Assembly: GCF_011046895.1 (NCBI RefSeq)
Contig: NZ_CP049249.1
Location: forward strand, 1,133,501-1,197,500
Length of the DNA: 64,000 bases
Direction: 5' to 3'
Source of the DNA: Rhizobium rhizoryzae
Lineage (GTDB): Bacteria; Pseudomonadota; Alphaproteobacteria; Rhizobiales; Rhizobiaceae
Below the pieces are notes generated by a model. That model made no database searches. It was not told where the DNA came from and saw only the letters and a list, made by a program, of their open reading frames with translations. Of the stretch, positions 36,440-43,316 are shown piece by piece. A program made the position numbers and the translations under genes. Within the stretch, counting starts at the first letter, position 1, and every line of letters begins with the position of its first letter.

Positions 36440-37495
36440 ATGACCAGTCGACCCTTGCCCGGAAAACGGGCTACGAAATCCAGGCGGATAAAACTCGAAG
36501 ACGTCGCAGCGGCGAGCGGCGTCTCGATCAGTACCGCTTCCCGCGCGCTGGCAGGCGAGAAAGGCGTGAAACCGGAGATACGCGAGAAGGTTCTAGCCGC
36601 TGCCAAACAGGTGAATTACACACTTCCCGTTGCCCTTGCAGGTCGAAAGATCGTGCTGGCGGCATCGAGCGCGGCCATGATCGATTATGTGCGAAACCAG
36701 TTCACGCTCTACGTGCTTGAGGGACTGCGTGAGCGTGCCGAGGCGCTCAATCTGGAGATCGTGACGCGTCCTATCGCAGACAAGGCGGACGAAACCCAGA
36801 TGCTGAAGGAAGCGCGGGAAGACCCCGAAACCGCGGGTCTTCTGTTTCTGACGGTGGACGACGAGGCCATGCTGGCGGCGACCCGCGATTTTCCGAAACC
36901 GGTGGTCCTGTTGAACGGACATGATCCGCTAATGCGTCTTTCCAGCGTGACACCTTGCAATCGCTCCGCCGCAAGGCTGGCCACAGAACATCTGATTCAG
37001 CTAGGACACAAGCGAATCCTCTTTCTGATGCGCCCCGGAAGACGGACGATTCTGCACCGTTGCGACGGCTGGCAGGATGCACTGAAAGCGCATCATCTGA
37101 TTGCTGACCCGGATCTGATCATTTCAGTCGATGACTGGCTTCCGGAGTTGGCGGCAAGGGCAATCGAAGAACGCATACGGGACAGGGGGCTGGATTTTTC
37201 CGCGATCGTGACGGCAGGCGATAGCCTTGCGGTCGGCGCCATCATGGGTGTTCAAAAAGCGGGCTTCACGGTGCCGGACGATGTGTCGGTTGTCGGCATG
37301 GACGATCTGCCTCAGGCTTCTTTCGTCAATCCGCCGCTGACGACAATGCATCTGCCGATGCGAGAGATCGGTTCGGCTGCTCTCGACCTGATCAGCGACA
37401 GTATGGCGGGCAGGATCAACCCTGCTCGGCGCGTCGAACTGGCCTGTCATCTAGTAGAGCGTTCATCGACCGCACCCGCCAAGGTCCACTTGTGA
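36440..37495 (+). CDS. LacI-family regulator of the uronide operon
   Basis: A 351-residue repressor divergent from the GH105-kduI-transporter operon. The helix-turn-helix is IKLEDVAAASGVSISTASRALAG at about residues 17-39, preceded by a basic 16-residue tail. The effector domain shows the periplasmic-binding fold (IVTAGDSLAVGAIMGVQKAG, VPDDVSVVGMDDLPQA). It probably senses an unsaturated uronide or KduI-pathway intermediate and controls the divergent operon; this is inferred from position. Confidence 0.92.
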   Translation: MTSRPLPGKRATKSRRIKLEDVAAASGVSISTASRALAGEKGVKPEIREKVLAAAKQVNYTLPVALAGRKIVLAASSAAMIDYVRNQFTLYVLEGLRERAEALNLEIVTRPIADKADETQMLKEAREDPETAGLLFLTVDDEAMLAATRDFPKPVVLLNGHDPLMRLSSVTPCNRSAARLATEHLIQLGHKRILFLMRPGRRTILHRCDGWQDALKAHHLIADPDLIISVDDWLPELAARAIEERIRDRGLDFSAIVTAGDSLAVGAIMGVQKAGFTVPDDVSVVGMDDLPQASFVNPPLTTMHLPMREIGSAALDLISDSMAGRINPARRVELACHLVERSSTAPAKVHL

Positions 37496-37573
37496 AAGCT
37501 GCCGATTTGCCCTGAGCGGCTGGCTGGCGTAGGACTGGGTTGAACAGCTCGATATGTTTTACTGGAATGCACC

Positions 37574-38614
37574 ATGCCCGATAGCCCACTTGTTCCGATC
37601 ATAGACGGTCATAACGACGTTCTGCTGCGCATGATGCAGCCGGGCCAAGACGATCCCGTTGCCGGGTTTCTGGAAGGCGAGGGAAGGGGGCATATTGATC
37701 TGCCGCGCGCCAAAGCTGGCGGTCTGGCAGGAGGGCTTTTTGCCATCTTCGTTCCCTCCCCGCATCATAGGCCAGATGCCGACGGAAATTTTGTTGCACC
37801 GGAACAGGCCTCCGCCCTGAACCAAACCCTGGCAATGGCCCGCAAATTCTTCGAACTGGAAGCGCGTTCACAGGGCCAGATCAAGGTCTGTCGCAATTCA
37901 ATCGAATTGCAGGCCTGTATTGAGCAGTCGATTTTTGCGCCGGTTCTTCATATCGAAGGTGCCGAGGGCATAGGTGAGGACCTCGATGCGCTTCACGTGC
38001 TTCATCAGGCCGGTTTGCGAAGCTTGGGGCCCGTCTGGAGCAGACCCAACATCTTCGCTCACGGGGTTCCCTTTCGGGTGCCCCATTCTCCCGATATCGG
38101 GCCGGGGCTGACGGATGCCGGGCGCGCTCTCGTTCGCATCTGCAATCATCTCAAGATCCTGATCGATCTTTCGCACATGAACGAGCAAGGCTTCTGGGAC
38201 ACTGCAAGACTGTCGGATGCTCCGCTTGTGGCGACACACTCCAATGCACATGCGCTCAGCCCGCACAGCCGGAACCTGACGGACCGCCAGCTTGACGCGA
38301 TCGGCGAAAGCAAGGGCCTCGTTGGCATCAATTACGGAGTGCTGTTTCTCCGGGATGATGGTGTGCGGAACCTCGATACTCCTTTGCAGATCGTCGTGGA
38401 TCACATTCGCTACATCGCAGACCGGATAGGGATCGAGCGTGTAGCACTCGGTTCCGATTTCGACGGAACAACTGTTCCCAATGAACTGAAAGATGCTGCT
38501 GGATTGCCGCGTCTGATCGAGCTTATGCGGCAAAACGGTTTCGATCAGATTTCGATCGAGCGGGTTGCTTATCGCAACTGGCTTGATGTGCTCGCTCGCA
38601 CCTGGGGCAATTAA
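37574..38614 (+). CDS. Membrane-dipeptidase-type metallopeptidase (M19)
   Basis: A 346-residue renal-dipeptidase-family zinc hydrolase. Metal residues are in DGHNDV (H13, D15), the bridging glutamate in HIEGAEG, histidines in LIDLSHMNE and ATHSNAHALSPHSRNL, and an aspartate in LGSDFDG. There is no signal peptide, so it is cytoplasmic. Substrates are probably dipeptides with a D- or dehydro-residue at the C-terminus. It stands alone, 78 bases after the LacI gene. Confidence 0.93.
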   Translation: MPDSPLVPIIDGHNDVLLRMMQPGQDDPVAGFLEGEGRGHIDLPRAKAGGLAGGLFAIFVPSPHHRPDADGNFVAPEQASALNQTLAMARKFFELEARSQGQIKVCRNSIELQACIEQSIFAPVLHIEGAEGIGEDLDALHVLHQAGLRSLGPVWSRPNIFAHGVPFRVPHSPDIGPGLTDAGRALVRICNHLKILIDLSHMNEQGFWDTARLSDAPLVATHSNAHALSPHSRNLTDRQLDAIGESKGLVGINYGVLFLRDDGVRNLDTPLQIVVDHIRYIADRIGIERVALGSDFDGTTVPNELKDAAGLPRLIELMRQNGFDQISIERVAYRNWLDVLARTWGN

Positions 38615-38790
38615 ACAGCAGTCCTGCGTTTTGTTATTAACGATTGAGTAACCAATGCGCGGAGCGCATGGGTGGCGTGAAGTCTTGTCTCTGCAAGTTC
38701 GAAGGGTGCGGGACTATATGGAGCTCATCGAAACGACGCCGGAACTGATCAAGTTGCTGACGTCACAAAGACCTCAGAAAGGCGAAGAAA

Positions 38791-38937
38791 ATGAACGTAG
38801 CACGCTCCTTCAACAATTGGCGCAAGTACCGTCAGACCGTCAACGAACTCGCTCGCATGTCGAGCCGTGAACTGGCTGACATGGGCATCTCCCGCTCGGA
38901 AATCGAAGCTGTTGCCCGCGGTTCCGTGGCCCGCTAA
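38791..38937 (+). CDS. DUF1127 small protein
   Basis: A 48-residue arginine-rich protein of the DUF1127 (YjiS-like) family: starts MNVARSFNNWRKYRQTVNEL, with the conserved core LADMGISRSEIEAVARG. In alphaproteobacteria such proteins are stress-related and some bind RNA (CcaF1 of Rhodobacter); that link is family knowledge. AAGGCGAAG lies just upstream of the ATG. A terminator follows and then the CCTCCTCCC small-RNA array, the same gene order as in the CcaF1-CcsR locus. Confidence 0.93.
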   Translation: MNVARSFNNWRKYRQTVNELARMSSRELADMGISRSEIEAVARGSVAR

Positions 38938-38961
38938 TCGTTTTAGCTCCTCGTACGTCGC

Positions 38962-38993
38962 AACGCCCGCCACACGCGGGCGTTTTGCTTTTT
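38962..38993 (+). terminator. Intrinsic terminator after DUF1127
   Basis: A perfect 9-base stem AACGCCCGC / GCGGGCGTT with the 5-base loop CACAC, followed by TTGCTTTTT. It stands 24 bases after the DUF1127 stop. It may be partly read through to the sRNA array downstream. Confidence 0.85.
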
Positions 38994-39079
38994 ATGAAGT
39001 TTATGTTGCATTGCATTTATGCATAGCTGCACTGCAACATAAGCGCTTCCGCTTCTCCTCAAATTTGCTAATCTCTGGT

Positions 39080-39239
39080 CATCGAAACGACGCATCCTCC
39101 TCCCGCGAAGTTTCGATGTCAGGCCAACTCCTCCTCCTCCCAAAGTTGGCCTGCAGGAACGACAGCAACTCCTCCTCCCATGCTGTTGTTCGGTTCTTTT
39201 CGGAAAGCCTGCCGCACCTCCTCCCGCGGCAGGCTTTTT
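39080..39239 (+). ncRNA. Tandem array of four CCUCCUCCC-loop small RNAs (cuckoo/CcsR type)
   Basis: Four consecutive hairpins each show CCTCCTCCC in the loop. Stem 1 is 39080-39088/39110-39118 (9 pairs), stem 2 is 39120-39128/39145-39153 (9 pairs), stem 3 is 39158-39167/39181-39190 (10 pairs, one G-U), and stem 4 is 39204-39215/39226-39237 (12 pairs) with a following T-run acting as terminator. The loops are at 39096-39104, 39133-39141, 39171-39179 and 39217-39225. Stem sequences differ while the loops are identical, so the structure is under selection. The loop is complementary to Shine-Dalgarno sequences. This matches the cuckoo RNA family of Rhizobiales and CcsR1-4 of Rhodobacter, which also follow a DUF1127 gene. 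Confidence 0.9.
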
Positions 39240-39456
39240 CGTTTTGGAATGGGGTTCCCGTCAGGGTTGGGCATTTTTCCCGCTGCAACATCTTAACAAT
39301 TAGTGACCGGCTGTTTGCCAGATTGGCACAGTGATCGGCGGTCGGCGCAAGTTTGGCATAAGCTTCGTCTGGCTAAAAAGGTGAGCGAATTCAATCACCG
39401 ATCTCCGTAGGCCCTATCCGTTCGCGATACGGACCGGGAGACCGGCACTTCCATCG
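39240..39456. other. Spacer between the sRNA array and the minC promoter
   Basis: About 220 bases without a credible ORF. It should hold the minC promoter. A CtrA-type box follows at 39457. No other structure was recognised. Confidence 0.5.
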
Positions 39457-39471
39457 TTAACTCTTTGTTAA
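39457..39471. promoter_or_regulatory. CtrA-type box TTAA-N7-TTAA upstream of minC
   Basis: TTAACTCTTTGTTAA is an exact match to the alphaproteobacterial CtrA consensus TTAA(N7)TTAA. It lies about 42 bases before the minC ATG. CtrA control of minCD has been reported in Brucella and Sinorhizobium, so the location fits established knowledge. A further TTAA is at 39504-39507. Confidence 0.8.
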
Positions 39472-39512
39472 CCATATAGCCGCTATCAGAAATCAACCAT
39501 TTGTTAACGAAG

Positions 39513-40277
39513 ATGACCAAAGTGCAAACAGATTCACGCTCGATCAGGATCAAGGGACGCTCGTTTCTCGCTGTCGTTCTGACACCTGACCTGCCCCTCG
39601 ATCAGTGGTTGGAGAGGCTGGATGATCTGGCAGCGCGTTCTGCAGGCTTTTTCCTGGGTCGTCCGGTCGTCCTCGATGTCACGGAACTGCAGATCGATCG
39701 GCAGCAACTCGCAGAGTTTCTCGCGCATCTGGCACAGCGCAATGTCAGCATCATGGGCATTGAAGGCGCGCGCCATTCGATGATTGCGCCCGGCATGCCG
39801 CCGGTGTTGAAGGGTGGACGTCCGGCCGGTGATGTGGATGTCGCCTCCGTTGAGCCGGTTGCGGTGGCTGTTCAGCCCGCAGTTCCGGATTCCGGCGATA
39901 CCCAACCAGAGCCGCAGGCAACTGTTTTGCAGGCGCCGCGCTCCGCCTTGCAATCTTTGGTCATCAACGAGCCCGTAAGGTCCGGACAATCTATCATCTT
40001 TACCGAAGGGGACGTCACGATCGTCGGCTCCGTTGCCTCCGGCGCCGAGGTCATCGCGGGCGGATCGGTGCATGTTTACGGCACTCTTCGTGGACGAGCC
40101 ATGGCCGGGTCCGTCGGTAATTCGCAGGCGCGCATATTCTGCCGCAAACTCGAAGCCGAACTGATCGCGATCGATGGAATTTACAAGATGGCCGAGGATC
40201 TGCCTACGGACCTGCTTGGACAACCCGTGCAGGTCTGGCTCGAAGGAGATGCAATCGTTGCCGGAAAAGTCAATTGA
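39513..40277 (+). CDS. minC: Septum-site-determining protein MinC
   Basis: MinC (254 residues) inhibits FtsZ polymerisation away from midcell. The N-terminal FtsZ-interacting domain covers about residues 1-105 (IRIKGRSFLAVVLTP, ELQIDRQQLAEFLAHL). A proline/alanine-rich linker covers about 115-155, and the C-terminal beta-helix that binds MinD has VRSGQSIIFTEGDVTIVGSV and GGSVHVYGTLRGRAMAG. ATG 39513 is preferred over TTG 39501, which would overlap a TTAA element. minD follows after 31 bases. Confidence 0.96.
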   Translation: MTKVQTDSRSIRIKGRSFLAVVLTPDLPLDQWLERLDDLAARSAGFFLGRPVVLDVTELQIDRQQLAEFLAHLAQRNVSIMGIEGARHSMIAPGMPPVLKGGRPAGDVDVASVEPVAVAVQPAVPDSGDTQPEPQATVLQAPRSALQSLVINEPVRSGQSIIFTEGDVTIVGSVASGAEVIAGGSVHVYGTLRGRAMAGSVGNSQARIFCRKLEAELIAIDGIYKMAEDLPTDLLGQPVQVWLEGDAIVAGKVN

Positions 40278-40308
40278 GCTGCACCAAGCTCACGAACAGG
40301 AGAGAAAG

Positions 40309-41124
40309 ATGGGGAAGGTAATCGTCGTTACGTCAGGCAAGGGCGGGGTCGGCAAGACAACCTCCACAGCTGCTTTGGGTGCTGCACTTGCCCAGCGCAA
40401 TGAGAAGGTCGTCGTCGTGGACTTCGATGTAGGCCTGCGCAACCTGGATCTGGTCATGGGTGCCGAGCGCCGGGTCGTCTACGATCTCGTCAACGTCATT
40501 CAGGGCGATGCGAAGCTGACACAGGCGCTCATTCGCGACAAGCGGATTGAAAACCTGTTCCTGCTGCCTGCCTCCCAGACGCGCGACAAGGACAATCTGA
40601 CGCCGGAAGGCGTCGAGTGGGTCATCAACGAACTCAAGCGCTACTTCGATTGGGTCATCTGCGACAGCCCGGCGGGGATCGAGCGCGGTGCGACACTTGC
40701 CATGCGCCATGCGGATGTGGCCGTGGTCGTCACCAATCCCGAAGTCTCGTCGGTGCGCGATTCCGACCGTATCATTGGTCTCCTGGACTCCAAGACGGTC
40801 AAGGCGGAGCGGGGCGAGCGTATGGAGAAGCATCTTCTTCTGACTCGTTTCGACCAGAACCGCGCCGCACGCGGCGACATGCTGAAAGTCGAGGACGTGC
40901 TGGAAATTCTCTCCATCCCGCTGCTCGGCATCATTCCGGAAAGCATGGATGTGTTGAAGGCTTCCAACATCGGCGCTCCGGTAACGATCGCTGATGCGAA
41001 GTCCGCTCCTGCCCAGGCCTATTTCGAAGCGGCCCGCCGTCTGGCCGGTGAAGACATTCCTGTCACCATGCCGGAAGAAAAGCGTGGTCTGTTCGGCAAG
41101 ATCTTCTCGCGGAGGGCTGCATGA
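40309..41124 (+). CDS. minD: Septum-site-determining ATPase MinD
   Basis: MinD (271 residues) is the membrane-cycling ATPase that recruits MinC. It has the deviant Walker A KGGVGKT at residues 11-17 (K11 signature lysine), [10 protein letters not shown], and a C-terminal amphipathic helix for membrane targeting ([12 protein letters not shown]). ATG 40309 has AGGAGAG 4 bases upstream and gives the standard family length. It overlaps minE by 4 bases. Confidence 0.97.
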   Translation: MGKVIVVTSGKGGVGKTTSTAALGAALAQRNEKVVVVDFDVGLRNLDLVMGAERRVVYDLVNVIQGDAKLTQALIRDKRIENLFLLPASQTRDKDNLTPEGVEWVINELKRYFDWVICDSPAGIERGATLAMRHADVAVVVTNPEVSSVRDSDRIIGLLDSKTVKAERGERMEKHLLLTRFDQNRAARGDMLKVEDVLEILSIPLLGIIPESMDVLKASNIGAPVTIADAKSAPAQAYFEAARRLAGEDIPVTMPEEKRGLFGKIFSRRAA

Positions 41125-41381
41125 ATATTTTCCGGCTTTTCAACAAGCAGAGATCCGCGCCTTTGGCGCGCGAGAGACTGCAGGTCCTGCTGGCGCATGA
41201 GCGTGTCGCAACCGGAAATGATCTCGTCGCCGTCCTGCGCGAGGAAATTCTGGCTGTCATCGCCAAGCATGTCGAACTCGACAGCGAACGCGTTCACGTC
41301 AAGATGGATCGCGACGAGCGGTTCTCCATCCTGGAGATCGATGTAGAAATCCCGCTGGAAGCCAAGCTCGAAGCGGCCTGA
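41121..41381 (+). CDS. minE: Cell division topological specificity factor MinE
   Basis: MinE (86 residues) stimulates MinD ATPase and drives its movement. The N-terminal membrane-binding and anti-MinC/D segment ([28 protein letters not shown]) and the dimerising beta domain ([20 protein letters not shown]) are both present. The start overlaps the minD stop (ATGA). It ends the min operon. Confidence 0.96.
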   Translation: MNIFRLFNKQRSAPLARERLQVLLAHERVATGNDLVAVLREEILAVIAKHVELDSERVHVKMDRDERFSILEIDVEIPLEAKLEAA

Positions 41382-41405
41382 AGGCTAGTCTCGATTGAGA
41401 AAGTA

Positions 41406-41430
41406 TCGGCGCGGACTGGCTCTGCGCCGA
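41406..41430. terminator. Hairpin between convergent minE and solute-binding gene
   Basis: TCGGCGC / GCGCCGA with an 11-base loop lies in the 54-base gap between two converging operons. No clear T-run follows on either strand, so terminator function is only suggested. Confidence 0.35.
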
Positions 41431-41435
41431 CCGGA

Positions 41436-42335
41436 TCACTGTGTCGCGAAGGACGCCTTAAGTTCATCGCTTATCGGCAGGTTTAGGCCCTGAGGAGAAC
41501 CCTCGAACGGCTGCATGAACCAACGGTCATACATCTCCTGCATCTGCGGGCTACGATAAATACTGCGAAGGGCTGTCGCTGCGAGCTCCGCAAATTGCGG
41601 ATCGTTGATTCGGGTCATGAAACCGTAGGGTTGTGGTTCGGATATTGCCTCCGAGCTCACCACATAATCATCCGGATTTCCTGTCTGGGCTATAAGATTG
41701 CGGATCAACACGTCGTCCATTGCAAATGCCGAGACCCGTCCGGATTTCACAAGCTCGAAGGCTTCGCGCACTTCATTGACGGGAACCGAGACAAGTCCGA
41801 GCTTTCTCTCGCGAGACAGCTGCAGGATTTGGCTTACGTTCACGGTTCCAAGAACGACGGCAACACTTTTCCCTCTCAGATCGTCTATCCTGTTGATGTT
41901 GTTGCGCGCGAGGGAGACGACCTTCGTCTGGGCGATGAAATGGGGCGGCGTGAAAAACACTGCCTTACGGCGATCCGCTACGTTAGTACTTGCATTGCAT
42001 TCGATATCTATCCCCCCATCATTCAAAAGCTGGATGCGATTTGCAGGTGTGCGCTGAACCAGTTCAACGGACAATTCCGGCAGATCCAGCATAGCCTGCA
42101 TTTTTCTGGCCATGGCCCTGCAGAGATCTATCGAATAGCCGACGACTTCTCCTGAACTGGTCTTAAAGGAAAATGGTTGGGCCGATCCATAACCGACACG
42201 TAAGACCCTGGTCTCCTTCAGCCGCTCTATGGTTGATCCGTTAAAGCTCAAATCAGTCTCAGCCAATGCGAGAGTTGACGGAAGCAGCAACAGAATGGCG
42301 GCTAAAAGCCGTTGAAAAAGGATCTTCAACATCAA
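41436..42335 (-). CDS. Periplasmic solute-binding protein family 3 (paralogue 1)
   Basis: A 299-residue amino-acid-type binding protein with signal peptide (about residues 1-25). It has the fold landmarks VLRVGYGSAQPFSFKTSSGEVVGYSIDLCRAMA, GGIDIECNASTNVADRRKAVFFTPP and DDLRGKSVAVVLGTVN. The segment ECNASTN replaces the usual aspartate-rich loop and is shared with its neighbour. The gene follows its paralogue with a 1-base gap and a GGDEF-EAL gene upstream. No permease or ATPase is nearby, so a sensory role is likely. Confidence 0.9.
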   Translation of the reverse strand: MMLKILFQRLLAAILLLLPSTLALAETDLSFNGSTIERLKETRVLRVGYGSAQPFSFKTSSGEVVGYSIDLCRAMARKMQAMLDLPELSVELVQRTPANRIQLLNDGGIDIECNASTNVADRRKAVFFTPPHFIAQTKVVSLARNNINRIDDLRGKSVAVVLGTVNVSQILQLSRERKLGLVSVPVNEVREAFELVKSGRVSAFAMDDVLIRNLIAQTGNPDDYVVSSEAISEPQPYGFMTRINDPQFAELAATALRSIYRSPQMQEMYDRWFMQPFEGSPQGLNLPISDELKASFATQ

Positions 42336-42336
42336 A

Positions 42337-43296
42337 TCACTCCAAATATTCTTTTGGTTTTGAAAACACTGCCTTCAATTCGGGTGACATCGGCAGTTTC
42401 ATATTCTGTCCCAGCGGTGGAATTGGCCGCTCGAACCACTTTGTATAAAGCTCTTGGATATCCTTGCTGGTGAACAGTTTCTCGAGACTCGCGTTCACGA
42501 CCGCCTTGAAAGCATCGTCGCCCAAGGGCAGCAAAATTCCGTAAGGCTCCGGCGGGCTGAAAGTTTCCTCTGAGATTACATAATCGTCCGGCTTCGACGA
42601 AGCCGCGATCTGGCCGGCGAGGAGAATATCGTCCATGACGAAGGCAGACGCCTTGCCGTTGGTGACCAGATTGAAGGAGTCCGAATTTTCGCGGTTCAAC
42701 AGGACCGAAATATTCAGCATCCGCTGCCGGTTGATCGCGTTCAGTTGATCCAGGTTGACGGTTCCGGTCGTTGCGGCGACGCTTCTGCCTGCAAGATCCG
42801 AAATCGATCGGATGTTCGAGCTCTTCAAGGAGACAAAGCGCGTTGCCGTCACGAAATGCGGATAGGAAAAGGCCACCATTTTTCGCCGCTCGGCATTATT
42901 GGTGGTTGCCGCGCATTCCATGTCGATCCGGCGAGATTTGACCATGACGAAGCGGGTGGCCGATGTTACCGAAACATATTCTATACGAAGATCGGATTTA
43001 CCGAGCGTCGCAGCGATATCTTTTACGATCCGCTGACAGATTTCGACGGCATACCCGGTCGCTACGCCAGCCACGAGATAGGAGAAGGGTGGTTCCGACA
43101 CACGGTGCCCGATAGTGACCGTTCCGGTGTTTTTGATCTTCGTCAGAGTGTCCGAACTCTCTTCTGCCGATGCGCCAGCGCTTCCTACAGTCAGCGCCAG
43201 CATCGCAGGCCATAAAAGTGTTTGGACGGATCGACTCAAAATTGAGAACGCCCTGATCGTTGGCACTGTCGCTGCAATTTCGTCGTGTCCCGGCAT
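42337..43296 (-). CDS. Periplasmic solute-binding protein family 3 (paralogue 2)
   Basis: A 319-residue paralogue of the next gene, with the same order of motifs: TVTIGHRVSEPPFSYL, RIDMECAATTNNAERRKMVAFSYP, DLAGRSVAATTGTVNLDQL and FVMDDILLAGQI. It has a long signal peptide with a charged N-terminal tail of about 25 residues. ATG 43296 is chosen because AAGGGAA lies upstream and a longer reading would run into the GGDEF-EAL gene, which ends 20 bases before. Ligand unknown; amino acids or polyamines are the usual class. Confidence 0.88.
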   Translation of the reverse strand: MPGHDEIAATVPTIRAFSILSRSVQTLLWPAMLALTVGSAGASAEESSDTLTKIKNTGTVTIGHRVSEPPFSYLVAGVATGYAVEICQRIVKDIAATLGKSDLRIEYVSVTSATRFVMVKSRRIDMECAATTNNAERRKMVAFSYPHFVTATRFVSLKSSNIRSISDLAGRSVAATTGTVNLDQLNAINRQRMLNISVLLNRENSDSFNLVTNGKASAFVMDDILLAGQIAASSKPDDYVISEETFSPPEPYGILLPLGDDAFKAVVNASLEKLFTSKDIQELYTKWFERPIPPLGQNMKLPMSPELKAVFSKPKEYLE

Positions 43297-43316
43297 GAAG
43301 ATCGTTCCCTTTTGTT

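Noticed and set aside
38655..38669. Perfect ATGCGC-GGA-GCGCAT hairpin after the M19 dipeptidase as a terminator
   Set aside because: No T-run follows on either strand and the stem is short.
38655..38870. A 71-residue plus-strand reading frame just before and overlapping the DUF1127 gene
   Set aside because: It overlaps the well-supported DUF1127 gene in another frame, has no RBS and resembles no family.
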